A DNA stretch of 64,000 nucleotides from Trebonia sp963777905 (GTDB lineage Bacteria; Actinomycetota; Actinomycetes; Streptosporangiales; Streptosporangiaceae). The notes beneath the pieces were generated by a model, which saw only the letters and a list, made by a program, of their open reading frames with translations, made no database searches and was not told the DNA's origin. Shown in pieces: positions 1-8,104 of the stretch. The translations under genes and the position numbers were made by a program. Position 1 is the stretch's first letter. Each line of letters begins with the position of its first letter. The stretch is from positions 24,238 to 88,237 of the forward strand of contig CAVZSM010000018.1 of NCBI GenBank assembly GCA_963777905.1, written 5' to 3'.

Positions 1-1417
1 GGTCGTTCAGCGCCTCGGGCACCGGGCCGAGCGCCGGCGGCGGCGACCAGTCTTTCAGCACCTTGATCATCCGCTTGCGCTCGGCGATGATCGGCTGGAA
101 GTGCCCGGCGCCCAGCGGCGGCGACCCGGCCGCCCAGGCGAGGGAGAGGTCGGAGAGCGCCTGGTCGATCTCGGTGTGGTGCAGGTGGAACACGTCGTCC
201 GCTTCGGTCAGGACGCCGACGCGGGCGAGCAGCGCGCCGAACTCCTTGATCTTCTGGAAGAACCGCGTCGTGAACCAGTGCTCGCAGTAGAACTTGTGGT
301 CTTCGACGAACGGGAACACGAGCCGGCACAGCCCGAGCATCTGGTCGAAGGCGGCCTTCTCGTCGTCGGTCGGCAGCAGCTCGCGGTACCCGGTCGCGAT
401 CCGCTCCCGCTCGGCCATCAGCTGCTTGGTCGGCCGCGGCGCGATGCCGCCGGCCTTGACGGCGGCCACGTACCCGGGCAGGGCGGTGAACGGCACGGTG
501 AGGTCGTCGTTCCAGGACAGGTGGTGGTGGTAGAAGCCGTCGCCTGAGGAGACGTGGAACCACGGGTCACGGGCCTTGGCGAACTCGTCCAGCCACTTCG
601 CGCCTGCCTCGCCGCGGGTCTCCAGCGCGGCCAGCACATCGGCCGCGACGGCACCCTCGACGAACAGGTCGTCGACGCCGAGTTCGACCGCAAGCCGGGC
701 CAGGGCCTTCAGCTCGTCGTCGGGCCGGTACATGATCACGTCGATCCCGGCCACCATGCGCGCTACCGTCTGGTCGCTGATCTCGGGGAACGCCTGCTGG
801 CAGAACTGGAAGAACACCACGTACGCGCCGTAGCCGAGCATCAGCATCTCGGTGTGGTGGTGCCACATCTTGGAGTACAGCGCCAGGCACTTGTTGAAGT
901 TCTCGACCAGGTAGTGGTTCTGGGCGACGCCGCGCGACTCGAAGACCACGTCGTCGTCTTCCCACTCAGGCAGCTGCGGGACCTGGATGCCCTCGATCTC
1001 CGCGATCAGCCCGCGCAGCCGCTCCTTCCAGCCCTCGTACAGCGAGTCCCAGTGCTCGAAGTAGTAGCCGGCCCGCGGCCCGAACACCTCCGCGCGCCGC
1101 CCGATCTCCGCGGGATCGAGCACCGGGTTCGCGGTGATGTAGACCCGGCCGTTCACGATCCGGTGCTCGATGCCCAGCGTCGTCGGGAACACGAACAGCC
1201 GCGCGGTGTTCGCGCCGATCGCCTGGTACGGGATCTCCGAGGTGACCGAGTCGAACGCCGGTATCGGCTCGGGGAAGTGCATCGAGTTGTAGAACCAGAA
1301 TCGCTTGTCGTCGTCGGGCTGGAAGCGCGTGAAGTACTGGTACATGGATCGCCAGTTCTCCGCGCCGGGCACGTCGGCTATCTGCGAGGGGAGCGGGAAA
1401 CCTTGCTGTTCCGTCAT
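1..1417 (-). CDS. PEP-utilising enzyme-like protein, N-terminal part (runs off the window)
   Basis: An open frame of about 472 codons starts at ATG 1417 with a clear AGGGGG ribosome site and continues past position 1, so the C-terminus is missing. Visible motifs include FWFYNSMHFPEP near residue 40, a DPWFHVSSGDGFYHH stretch near 290 and many Trp/His/Tyr residues. This pattern matches, from memory, the long N-terminal region of actinobacterial proteins annotated as PEP-utilising enzyme mobile-domain proteins (distant relatives of phenylphosphate synthase). The defining swivelling His domain would lie outside the window. It follows the acetoacetyl-CoA synthetase stop by 14 nt, so the two are probably cotranscribed. 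The function is inferred; no substrate can be named. Confidence 0.6.
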   Translation of the reverse strand, partial: MTEQQGFPLPSQIADVPGAENWRSMYQYFTRFQPDDDKRFWFYNSMHFPEPIPAFDSVTSEIPYQAIGANTARLFVFPTTLGIEHRIVNGRVYITANPVLDPAEIGRRAEVFGPRAGYYFEHWDSLYEGWKERLRGLIAEIEGIQVPQLPEWEDDDVVFESRGVAQNHYLVENFNKCLALYSKMWHHHTEMLMLGYGAYVVFFQFCQQAFPEISDQTVARMVAGIDVIMYRPDDELKALARLAVELGVDDLFVEGAVAADVLAALETRGEAGAKWLDEFAKARDPWFHVSSGDGFYHHHLSWNDDLTVPFTALPGYVAAVKAGGIAPRPTKQLMAERERIATGYRELLPTDDEKAAFDQMLGLCRLVFPFVEDHKFYCEHWFTTRFFQKIKEFGALLARVGVLTEADDVFHLHHTEIDQALSDLSLAWAAGSPPLGAGHFQPIIAERKRMIKVLKDWSPPPALGPVPEALND

Positions 1418-1431
1418 CGGAACCCCCTGGG

Positions 1432-3474
1432 TCACGGTTCTGCCTGGATCGTGTAGTCGTGCTGGGTGCGCGCGTAGTCGATGAACGCGTCGAGGGACGA
1501 CGGGTCGGCCATCGCGCTCGTGTTGGCGGCCTGCTCCGGGGGCGTGCCCAGGAGGATCTTGCGGACCGGCACCTCGAGCTTCTTGCCGGTTATCGTCGTG
1601 GGGATCGCGGGCACCTGGATGATCTTGTCGGGGATGTGCCGCGGGGTGTACTCGCGGCGCAGCCGCGTCTTGATCTCATTCTCGATCCGGTCGTCCAGCG
1701 TCACGCCGTCGGCCAGCATGACGAACATCGGCATGAAGAACTGCCCGCCAGGCAGATCGAGGTTGACCACGATCGCGTCGTCCACCTCGGGGATGCCCTC
1801 CAGGACGTTGTAGATCTCGGCGGTGCCGATCCGCACCCCGAACCGGTTCAGCGTCGCGTCGGAACGCCCGAGCACGAAGCAGCCGCCGCGCTCGTTGACC
1901 TTGAAGAAGTCGCCCTGCCGCCAGACGCCGGGCCAGGTGTCGAAGTAGGTGGCCTTGTACCGGGTCATCTGCTCGTCGTCGCCCCAGAACTTCACCGGCA
2001 TCGACGGCATCGGCTTCGTGATCACCATCTCGCCGACCTGGTTCACGACGATCTCGCCGTCGTCGTTGAACGCGTACGCCGCGACGCCGAGGTTGCGGTG
2101 CTGGTGCTCGCCGGCGTAGACGGGCAGCGTCGGGGAGCCGCCGGTGAACCCGCAGCACATGTCGGTGCCGCCGCTGCCCACGTGCAGCCACAGGTCCCGC
2201 TTGACGTTGCGCAGGAACCACGCGTACACCTCGGGCGAGACCGGCGAGCCGGCCAGCATGCACGCCTTGAGCTGGCTGAGGTCGTACTTGTCCTTCGGCA
2301 CGACGCCCCGCTTGGCGAGCATGTCCGCGTACGCGGGCGACCCGCCGAACATCGTCACCTTCGCGTCGGCGGCCATCCGCCACAGCGCGTCCGGCTCCGG
2401 GTATCCGGGGTTCCCGTCGTACAGCAGCGGCTTGACGCCCAGCGCCAGCGAGCTGACCAGGAAGTTCCACATCATCCAGCCGGTCGTGGTGTAGAAGAAC
2501 AGCACGTCGCCCGGCTTGAGGTCCATGTTCAGCCGCTGCAGCTTCAGCTGCTCGAGGAGGATCCCCCCGTGGCTGTGGGTGATCGCTTTCGGCAGTCCGG
2601 TGGTGCCGCTGGAGAACAAGATCCACAGCGGCATTCCGAACGGGCCCGTGTGAAAAGTGAAGTCAATCGCTTCGACCGGGGGGTGGTCGAGCAGGTCATG
2701 CCAGTCCTGCGCGTAGTCCGCCGGCGCAGGGATGTCGCGGAACGGCAGGTAGATGACGTGCTCGATGCAGCCGAGCTCGTTGATGATCTGGGTGAGCTCG
2801 CCGCTGCGGTCGTAGTCCTTGCCGCCGTACCGGTACCCGCCGGTGCAGATCAGCACCCTCGGCTGCAGCTGCCTGAAGCGGTCCAGCACCCCCCGCCAGC
2901 CGAAGTCGGGGGAGACGGACGTCCAGATCGCGCCGATGCTGGTGACGGCCAGCATCGCGGTGATGGCCTCAGGGATGTTCGGCAGCGTGGAGGCGACGCG
3001 GTCGCCGGGCTGGACGCCGAGGTTCCGCAGCTGGGTGGCGAGCACGCGGACGTTGTTCGCGAGCTCGTCCCAGGACAGCGGGGTGACCGGCGTGGTCTCC
3101 GAGTGGTAGTAGAGCGCGACCTCGCCTTTTCGCTCTTTTGCCAGGACGTTCTGGGCGTAGTTCAGGCGGGCGCCGGGGAACCACTCCGCGCCGGGCATCT
3201 CGCTGCTGGCGAGTGACCGGGCCGGCGGCGTCTCGGTGACGATGTCGTTGTAGTCCCAGACCGCCTGCCAGAAGGCGCCGGTGTCGGTCACCGACCAGTC
3301 CCACAGCTCGCGATAGCCGGCGAAGTCCAGGTTCCTGGTTTCCTTCAGCCAGCGGATGAACGCGGTGATGTTGGCGTTCGCGACCCGCTCGGGTGACGGC
3401 GTCCAGAGCAGGTCGCCGGCCTTAACCGGGCCGGACAGCGGATCTATGTCGACTGCTGGCCTGCTCGCGGGCAT
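1432..3474 (-). CDS. acetoacetyl-CoA synthetase (acetoacetate-CoA ligase)
   Basis: The protein is about 680 residues, the usual size for this ANL-superfamily enzyme, which activates acetoacetate with ATP and CoA. The N-terminal ACAS-type region (LLWTPSPERVANANITAF) is followed by the AMP-binding P-loop SSGTTGLPK near residue 285, a GDFFKVNERGG/GRSDATLNRFGVRIGTAEIY adenylation core, and the C-terminal lysine region TITGKKLEVPV. The start is uncertain: ATG 3474 gives the usual N-terminus, while GTG 3501 lies nine codons upstream; neither has a good ribosome site. The frame stays open upstream of 3501 but is not typical of the family. The downstream PEP-utilising-type gene is 14 nt away and probably cotranscribed. 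Confidence 0.9.
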   Translation of the reverse strand: MPASRPAVDIDPLSGPVKAGDLLWTPSPERVANANITAFIRWLKETRNLDFAGYRELWDWSVTDTGAFWQAVWDYNDIVTETPPARSLASSEMPGAEWFPGARLNYAQNVLAKERKGEVALYYHSETTPVTPLSWDELANNVRVLATQLRNLGVQPGDRVASTLPNIPEAITAMLAVTSIGAIWTSVSPDFGWRGVLDRFRQLQPRVLICTGGYRYGGKDYDRSGELTQIINELGCIEHVIYLPFRDIPAPADYAQDWHDLLDHPPVEAIDFTFHTGPFGMPLWILFSSGTTGLPKAITHSHGGILLEQLKLQRLNMDLKPGDVLFFYTTTGWMMWNFLVSSLALGVKPLLYDGNPGYPEPDALWRMAADAKVTMFGGSPAYADMLAKRGVVPKDKYDLSQLKACMLAGSPVSPEVYAWFLRNVKRDLWLHVGSGGTDMCCGFTGGSPTLPVYAGEHQHRNLGVAAYAFNDDGEIVVNQVGEMVITKPMPSMPVKFWGDDEQMTRYKATYFDTWPGVWRQGDFFKVNERGGCFVLGRSDATLNRFGVRIGTAEIYNVLEGIPEVDDAIVVNLDLPGGQFFMPMFVMLADGVTLDDRIENEIKTRLRREYTPRHIPDKIIQVPAIPTTITGKKLEVPVRKILLGTPPEQAANTSAMADPSSLDAFIDYARTQHDYTIQAEP

Positions 3475-3643
3475 GTCAGCAGAATGGGCGTCAGCGCTCA
3501 CACCGCTGAGGTTCGCATAGCGGGCACGGCGTAGGCAATGGAGAAGCGGACGATTTCGGTGTTCCCGGTATTGGTTGCTCGCCCAACACTGCCTGCTCAC
3601 GCGGTATCCGTGACAGTCGATGCGGCGCTGGACGTGTACCATG

Positions 3644-4540
3644 CCATGGGTGCTGACCGATTCGCTGACCGCCGTCGACGTGCACGTCCACATCGAGGCC
3701 GACGGGCATGGCCACTATTCGCTGGACGACGAGCTGATGGCCGCCTCCGCCAGGTACTTCCGGGCCGATCACGACCGGACGCCGACGCTGCCGCAGATCG
3801 CGGAGATGTACCGGTCGCTCTCGATGGCGGCCGTCGTGTTCACCGTGGACGCGGGCACGGCGACCGGGCACCCGGCGCTGTCGTCGGAGGAGATCGCGGA
3901 TTCGGCGGCCGCGTACCCTGATGTGCTGATCCCGTTCGGTTCTGTGGACCCGCTGCGAGGCCCTGTCGCGGTGTCGCAGGCGCGGTCGCTCGTGCGCGAT
4001 CACGGGGTGCGGGGGTTCAAGTTCCACCCGTCGCTGCAGGGGTTCTCGCCGGACGACCAGGCGTACTACCCGCTGTGGGCGGAGATCGAGACGCTGGGCG
4101 TCCCCGCGCTGTTCCACACCGGGCAGACCGGGATCGGCGCCGGCCTGCCGGGCGGCCGCGGCATCAAGCTGCGGCTGTCTGACCCGATGCTGCTCGACGA
4201 CGTGGCCGCGGACTTCCCGTCATTGACGGTGATCCTGGCGCACCCGTCGGTGCCGTGGGCGGACGCGTCGATCTCCATGGCGACGCACAAGTCCAACGTG
4301 TACATCGACCTGTCGGGCTGGTCGCCGAAGTACTTCCCGCCCGCGCTGGTACGGGCGGCGAACTCCTACCTGCAGGACAAGGTGCTGTTCGGCACCGACT
4401 ATCCGCTGCTCACCCCTGAGCGATGGCTGCGCGACTTCGACACGCTCGACATGAAGCCCGACGTCCGCCCGAAGATCCTCAAGGACAACGCGATCCGCGT
4501 GCTCGGCCTGGGCGATAACAGCGGCGAAGCGCGGAAATGA
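3644..4540 (+). CDS. amidohydrolase-2 family metal-dependent hydrolase
   Basis: This is a TIM-barrel amidohydrolase of about 298 residues. Metal-site motifs can be seen in order: DVHVH close to the N-terminus, KFHPSLQGF, HTGQTG, ILAHPSVPW and FGTDYPLLTPERW. The family includes decarboxylases and lactonases such as ACMS decarboxylase-like enzymes, so the substrate is not predictable. Start ATG 3644 (or GTG 3650) is chosen because residues upstream of it do not look like the family. It is divergent from the acetoacetyl-CoA synthetase gene. The 3' end contains GATAACAGC followed by GGCGAAGCG, a partial look-alike of the window's 18-bp repeat, probably by chance. Confidence 0.85.
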   Translation, partial: PWVLTDSLTAVDVHVHIEADGHGHYSLDDELMAASARYFRADHDRTPTLPQIAEMYRSLSMAAVVFTVDAGTATGHPALSSEEIADSAAAYPDVLIPFGSVDPLRGPVAVSQARSLVRDHGVRGFKFHPSLQGFSPDDQAYYPLWAEIETLGVPALFHTGQTGIGAGLPGGRGIKLRLSDPMLLDDVAADFPSLTVILAHPSVPWADASISMATHKSNVYIDLSGWSPKYFPPALVRAANSYLQDKVLFGTDYPLLTPERWLRDFDTLDMKPDVRPKILKDNAIRVLGLGDNSGEARK

Positions 4541-4576
4541 AAAAAATGTAAATGGTGCGCACATAGTGCCACAGGC

Positions 4577-4819
4577 GTGAAGACCTTCCAGGGCTACGGC
4601 ATGGGCAGCTACGTGGTGTTCATCAACACGACCGCCACGCTGCACGTCACCGAGGCATTCCAGGTGGCGAAGACCGCCGGCGTGCAGTTCCACGACGTCT
4701 TCGGCCTGTGGATCGGCGGCACTGGCGGTCTCGACTCGATTATCAACGGCACCGGCGGGACGGCCACCGACACAACCGACGCGAACCACGCCCCGGTGGA
4801 CGTGCTCAGCTATCCCTGA
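4577..4819 (+). pseudogene. C-terminal fragment of a secreted adenylyl cyclase/F5-8-type actinobacterial protein
   Basis: Eighty codons from GTG 4577 read like only the last part of a larger actinobacterial extracellular protein whose C-terminus carries GMGxYxVFINTTAT, VQFHDVFGLWIGG and IINGTGGTA motifs. No signal peptide or upstream catalytic region is present. Only about 36 nt separates it from the preceding gene, and that stretch is AT-rich (a run of A near 4540) and unlike its surroundings. It is most simply a gene remnant left by a deletion. It could instead be a short expressed protein. The assignment rests on remembered family sequence. Confidence 0.45.
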
Positions 4820-4861
4820 CTGGTCGCTGGCGGCGGCCGGGCCTGGCGCTACTATCCGGAC

Positions 4862-5407
4862 ATGCTGCGCGGTGAGCTGACCGGGCTCCGGGCCCGCCGT
4901 CCCGGCGATGCAGAGATCCTGCACGCGGAACTGTACGACGACGTCGAGACGCGGGTCAGGGCCGACTCCCGGCCGTGGGTACCCATCCCGAGCGGTCCCG
5001 CGTCTCCGTTCTGGGCCGCCGGTGCCGCCGGGGCGTCCCAGGACGGAGACGCCGCGGTCTTCTCCATCGTCGAGCTGGCCACCGGCGAGCTGGCGGGTGA
5101 CACGCTGCTGTGGGACATCGACCCGCACAACAGGTCGGCGCACGTCGGGATCTCGCTGCGGCCGGCGTGCCGCGGCCGCGGGCTCGGCACCAACGCGGTC
5201 CTGGTGCTGTGCCGGTACGCGTTCGCCATTCGCGGGCTGCACCGGCTGCAGCTGGAGACCCTCGCCGACAACGAGGCGATGATCCGGGTCGCGCAGCAGG
5301 CCGGCTTCACGCGCGAGGGCGTCACCAGGGGCTCCGACTGGGTGAACGGCGCCTTCGCGGATGGGGTCATCTTCGGCCTGCTGGACAGCGACCGTCCTGG
5401 CACATGA
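4862..5407 (+). CDS. GNAT family N-acetyltransferase
   Basis: This 181-residue protein has the acetyl-CoA binding motif RGRGLGT after a beta-strand VGISLRPACRG. The LQLETLADNEAMIRVAQQAGF region that follows is typical of RimJ/RimL-type GNAT enzymes acting on protein N-termini or small amines. Start ATG 4862 begins directly before LRGELTGLRARRPGDAEIL, the usual first strand. It stands alone between the amidohydrolase remnant and the DnaA-box cluster. The acceptor substrate cannot be told from the sequence. Confidence 0.88.
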   Translation: MLRGELTGLRARRPGDAEILHAELYDDVETRVRADSRPWVPIPSGPASPFWAAGAAGASQDGDAAVFSIVELATGELAGDTLLWDIDPHNRSAHVGISLRPACRGRGLGTNAVLVLCRYAFAIRGLHRLQLETLADNEAMIRVAQQAGFTREGVTRGSDWVNGAFADGVIFGLLDSDRPGT

Positions 5408-5567
5408 TCATCCACAGCTACGGATGCTTATCCACACGGCATTGCCGCGGGCCGGGGCACATCTGCCTGCCGTCGTCGGCACAGCTAATCCACCGTTGCC
5501 CACAGCCGTGGCCACAAGCCGCCCCGGCGTTTCGCACAGGTTTGTCCACAATAGGTGTGGACAAACC
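5408..5567. promoter_or_regulatory. DnaA-box cluster outside oriC context
   Basis: Within 160 bp there are two perfect actinobacterial DnaA boxes TTGTCCACA (5542-5550 forward, 5556-5564 reverse) and one perfect E. coli-type box TTATCCACA (5428-5436). Boxes with one mismatch lie at 5408-5416 (TCATCCACA) and 5496-5504 (TTGCCCACA), and a two-mismatch box at 5486-5494. An AT-rich stretch follows at 5600-5637. No dnaA, dnaN, rep or par gene is nearby, so this is more likely a DnaA titration or DnaA-regulated site than the chromosomal origin. The box sequences are seen; the role is inferred. Confidence 0.6.
5539..5567. repeat. 12-bp perfect inverted repeat made of two opposed DnaA boxes
   Basis: GGTTTGTCCACA at 5539-5550 and TGTGGACAAACC at 5556-5567 are exact reverse complements separated by ATAGG. 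There is no following T-run, so it is not a normal terminator. It sits about 33 bp upstream of the -35 box of the methyltransferase promoter and could place DnaA close to that promoter. Confidence 0.75.
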
Positions 5568-5599
5568 GACATCGCGATCGAACCGCAATGCGATATCGC

Positions 5600-5628
5600 T
5601 TGAGAAATATTCGTTTATCTGCTATAGT
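5600..5628 (+). promoter_or_regulatory. sigma70/HrdB-type promoter with leaderless start
   Basis: TTGAGA (5600-5605), a 17-bp spacer and TATAGT (5623-5628) form a near-consensus housekeeping promoter. The ATG of the methyltransferase is at 5637, eight bases after the -10 hexamer, so the transcript would begin at or within a base or two of the start codon. No ribosome site precedes the ATG, which fits leaderless translation. Confidence 0.75.
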
Positions 5629-5636
5629 GTTCGAAA

Positions 5637-6530
5637 ATGGTTGTAGCCTCGGCTGCCATGGAGAATGGACAGCCGAGCTTCACCGCGCTGACGGCGGCGG
5701 CCGCGCGTGCCGCGCACCTTGTTGTCGACGGCGAGCCGGTGATATTCGCCGACACGCTCGCGTTGGCGCTGCTGGGGGAGCGGGCCGAAGAGCTGCTCAG
5801 CTACCACACGAGCCACGGAACGCACCCGGTGCTTGCGGGCGCCAGGGCGCAGGTCACTTGCCGCAGCAGGTACACCGAGGACGCGCTCGCCCGCGCCGCC
5901 GGCAGTGGCGTCACCCAGTACGTGATCCTCGGGGCCGGCCTGGACTCGTTCGCCTACCGGAGCGGCGGCCTGGCCGGCGGACGCCGGGTCCGGGTGTTCG
6001 AGGTCGATCATCCGGCTACCCAGGACTGGAAGCGCCGCGCGCTCGCGCACGCCCGGGTGACCGTGCCAGACGGGGTCACGTTCGTGCCGGCGGACCTGGC
6101 CACCGGCGCGCTGCCCGGCCTCCTCGCCGCGGCGGGCTTCGACAGCTCCGCTCCGGCCCTGGTCAGCTGGCTCGGCGTCACTATGTACCTCACCGGGGAC
6201 GCGATCGCCGCGACGCTGGCCGCGGTCGGCGCGCTCGCGCCGGGCAGCGAGGTCATCGCCGACTACATGCTGCCCGCGGAGCTGCGCGACGACGCGGGCG
6301 ACACCTACGGCAGCCTCGTCGCCCAGGCGTCCGCCGAGCGTGGCGAGCCGTGGCTGTCGTGCCTCGCGCCGGATGAGATGGCGGACCTGGCACGGGCGGC
6401 GGGACTCGGCACCGTGCGCACCGTCCCGCAGCGTGACGCGATCCCGGCCGCGCTGTGGCAGCGCTCGGACGCGCTGCGGCCCGCGGACCTCGCGATGCTG
6501 CTGCACGGCACGGTCCCGCCACGCGGATAA
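5637..6530 (+). CDS. class I SAM-dependent methyltransferase, leucine carboxyl methyltransferase-like
   Basis: The 297-residue protein matches the actinobacterial LCM-like family of putative SAM methyltransferases. An N-terminal TALTAAAARAAH helix is followed by CRSRYTEDALARA, the glycine-rich SAM motif YVILGAGLDSFAYR, an acidic strand VFEVDHPATQDWKRRAL, and VSWLGVTMYLTGDAI. The enzymes are often linked to O-methylation of secondary metabolites, but no cluster is visible here. The start is fixed by the promoter, which is placed for a leaderless message. It converges with the 2OG oxygenase gene. Confidence 0.85.
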   Translation: MVVASAAMENGQPSFTALTAAAARAAHLVVDGEPVIFADTLALALLGERAEELLSYHTSHGTHPVLAGARAQVTCRSRYTEDALARAAGSGVTQYVILGAGLDSFAYRSGGLAGGRRVRVFEVDHPATQDWKRRALAHARVTVPDGVTFVPADLATGALPGLLAAAGFDSSAPALVSWLGVTMYLTGDAIAATLAAVGALAPGSEVIADYMLPAELRDDAGDTYGSLVAQASAERGEPWLSCLAPDEMADLARAAGLGTVRTVPQRDAIPAALWQRSDALRPADLAMLLHGTVPPRG

Positions 6531-6548
6531 CACGGTCCCGCCGCGCGA

Positions 6549-7541
6549 CTAACGGGATAACAGCACGTCGCGCCTGAGCTGCGGGAAGACCTTCGACACC
6601 TTGCCCAGCAGGTAGTCGCCGTAGGTGCCGGTGAAGGCGCGCAGGTCCTGGCCGTCCCAGCGGCGCTGGCCGTCGTCTCCGGTGGCGGCGCGGCCGGGCA
6701 GCGGGGGAACCTCGGCGGCGAATCCCGGGTCGAGGAAGAACGGGAACGACAGCCGCGGGTGGCCGCTGAGGTTGCGGACCCGGTGCGGCGTCGACCGGTA
6801 CCAGCCGCCGGTCAGCCGGTCCAGCATGTCGCCGATGTTGCAGACGAACGTGCCGGGGACCGGCGGGGCCTCGATCCAGCCCTCCGGCGCGGCGATCTGC
6901 AGGCCGCCGCTGTCGTCCTGGGCGAGCAGCGTCAGCAGCCCGTAGTCGGTGTGCTCGCCGACCCCCCAGCCGGCGGCCTCCGGCGGCGACGGCGGGTAGC
7001 TGAAGATCCGGAACAAGATGGTCGGATCCGCGGTGTACCCGTCTGCGAAATACCCGGCGTCGAGGCCGAGGCTCAGCGCCACCCCCGCCAGCACCGACTG
7101 GCCGAGGCTGGTCAGCGCGTCCAGGTACGACAGCACGAGCTCCCGCAGCCGCGGGACCTGGCGCGGGAACAGGTTGCGGCCGTGCAGCGGCAGGCCGGCC
7201 AGCACCCGCGGGTCGTGCTCGGGCAGCTCGGTGCCGAAATAGAGCCCTTCCTTCAGGTCCGGCCGCCCGGAGGTGAGCTCGCCGCCGACCGGGAAATAGC
7301 CCCGCCAGGCCCGGCCGCCCCGCGCCATGGCGATCTCCGTCTTGTCCGCCGCGGGCAGGGCGAAGAACTCGGCGCTCGCGCCGGCCAGCTCATCGAGCAG
7401 CTCCGCGGGCACGCCGTGGCCGGTCACGTAGAAGAAGCCACGGTCCCGGCACGCCGCCTGGATCTGCTCCGCCACCGTGCCCGCGCCGCCGCCAGCAAGC
7501 GGCGCCACGTCGATGACCGGCAGCACCGGAGAACCTGTCAT
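6549..7541 (-). CDS. 2-oxoglutarate/Fe(II)-dependent oxygenase, isopenicillin N synthase-like
   Basis: The 330-residue protein has the DIOX N-terminal region (VIDVAPLAGGG, GFFYVTGHGVP) and the 2OG-Fe(II) core. The iron ligands are H and D in GEHTDYGLLTLL and the later His in YRSTPHRVRN; a downstream Arg/Ser pair in HPRLSFPFFLDP binds 2OG. Such enzymes hydroxylate or desaturate small molecules; the substrate is unknown. The ATG at 7541 lies 10 nt after the stop of the RsbW-like gene, so the two may share a transcript. Its last codons include GATAACAGCA on the + strand, a partial look-alike of the 18-bp repeat. Confidence 0.87.
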   Translation of the reverse strand: MTGSPVLPVIDVAPLAGGGAGTVAEQIQAACRDRGFFYVTGHGVPAELLDELAGASAEFFALPAADKTEIAMARGGRAWRGYFPVGGELTSGRPDLKEGLYFGTELPEHDPRVLAGLPLHGRNLFPRQVPRLRELVLSYLDALTSLGQSVLAGVALSLGLDAGYFADGYTADPTILFRIFSYPPSPPEAAGWGVGEHTDYGLLTLLAQDDSGGLQIAAPEGWIEAPPVPGTFVCNIGDMLDRLTGGWYRSTPHRVRNLSGHPRLSFPFFLDPGFAAEVPPLPGRAATGDDGQRRWDGQDLRAFTGTYGDYLLGKVSKVFPQLRRDVLLSR

Positions 7542-7551
7542 GCGCTAGAAG

Positions 7552-7989
7552 CTAGCTGACGAGGCGGCTGGCGAACTGACGCGATCCGCTGAGCGAAATA
7601 GTGAACCAGACGGTCTTGCCCAGGTCCCCGGCAGCGGGGATGACGCCCCAGGACTGAGCGAGCATGTCGGTCAGCCACAGGCCGTAGCCGCCTTCTGGCC
7701 CGGGGTCGCGCAGCACCGGATCGCCGGGTCCGTCGTCGGTGACCTCGATCCTGGCGATCCCGTCCGCGATCGAGATCCACAGCCGGGCCGCGGACTTGGC
7801 GTGGACGAGGGCGTTCGTCACGAGCTCGCTGGCCATGAGCTCACCCGCCTGCTGGCACCAGGCGCTTGCGCCCATGTCGGCCAGAAAGCCGCGAGTGAAC
7901 TGCCTCGCTACAGCGGGAGCATGCCGGCTGGCGCCGAGCTGCCGTCCCGTGATCCGGACTCCGGTCTCCTGATCCAGACCCGCGCTCAT
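7552..7989 (-). CDS. RsbW-like ATP-binding (anti-sigma/HATPase) regulatory protein
   Basis: This is a GHKL-fold ATPase of about 145 residues without other domains. Seen motifs are the N-box ASELVTNALVHA, the G1 box VTDDGPGDP and the G2-like EGGYGLWLTDML. This architecture is abundant in actinomycetes as anti-sigma factors or kinases that switch stress sigma factors. ATG 7989 is chosen because AAGGAGG precedes it by six bases; the frame is open further upstream but lacks a ribosome site. No anti-anti-sigma or sigma gene lies alongside. Confidence 0.85.
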   Translation of the reverse strand: MSAGLDQETGVRITGRQLGASRHAPAVARQFTRGFLADMGASAWCQQAGELMASELVTNALVHAKSAARLWISIADGIARIEVTDDGPGDPVLRDPGPEGGYGLWLTDMLAQSWGVIPAAGDLGKTVWFTISLSGSRQFASRLVS

Positions 7990-8058
7990 CGTCGCCTCCT
8001 TGATCGGTGTTTCCCGTCCGGCCATCGCCGTACAGCGGGCTACCCGGTGTCCGCCGCA

Positions 8059-8072
8059 CCAAACCGGTTTGG
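8059..8072. promoter_or_regulatory. 14-bp perfect palindrome, operator-like
   Basis: CCAAACCGGTTTGG reads identically on both strands. It lies about 70 bp upstream of the RsbW-like gene start, in a 115-bp gap that otherwise holds no gene. Position and symmetry suggest a repressor site for that gene. Confidence 0.45.
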
Positions 8073-8104
8073 CGGTGAGCTGCGCTAGCCGAGGGAGGGC
8101 TGAG

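Noticed and set aside
1459..3216. Long + strand reading frame opposite the acetoacetyl-CoA synthetase gene
   Set aside because: It is an antisense shadow caused by high GC, with Arg/Val-rich sequence and no family features; the same applies to many other long frames opposite real genes.
4513..4532. Near-copy of the 18-bp repeat in the amidohydrolase 3' end (GATAACAGC then GGCGAAGCG)
   Set aside because: It needs an extra base and several changes, and it lies in normal coding sequence; counted as chance similarity.
5408..5637. Chromosomal origin of replication
   Set aside because: The DnaA boxes are suggestive, but dnaA, dnaN, gyrB and recF are missing and the cluster is much shorter than actinomycete oriC regions.
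6554..6572. Near-copy of the 18-bp repeat at the 3' end of the 2OG oxygenase gene (GGGATAACAGCACG)
   Set aside because: Only the first ten bases match; the AAGARGCG half is absent.
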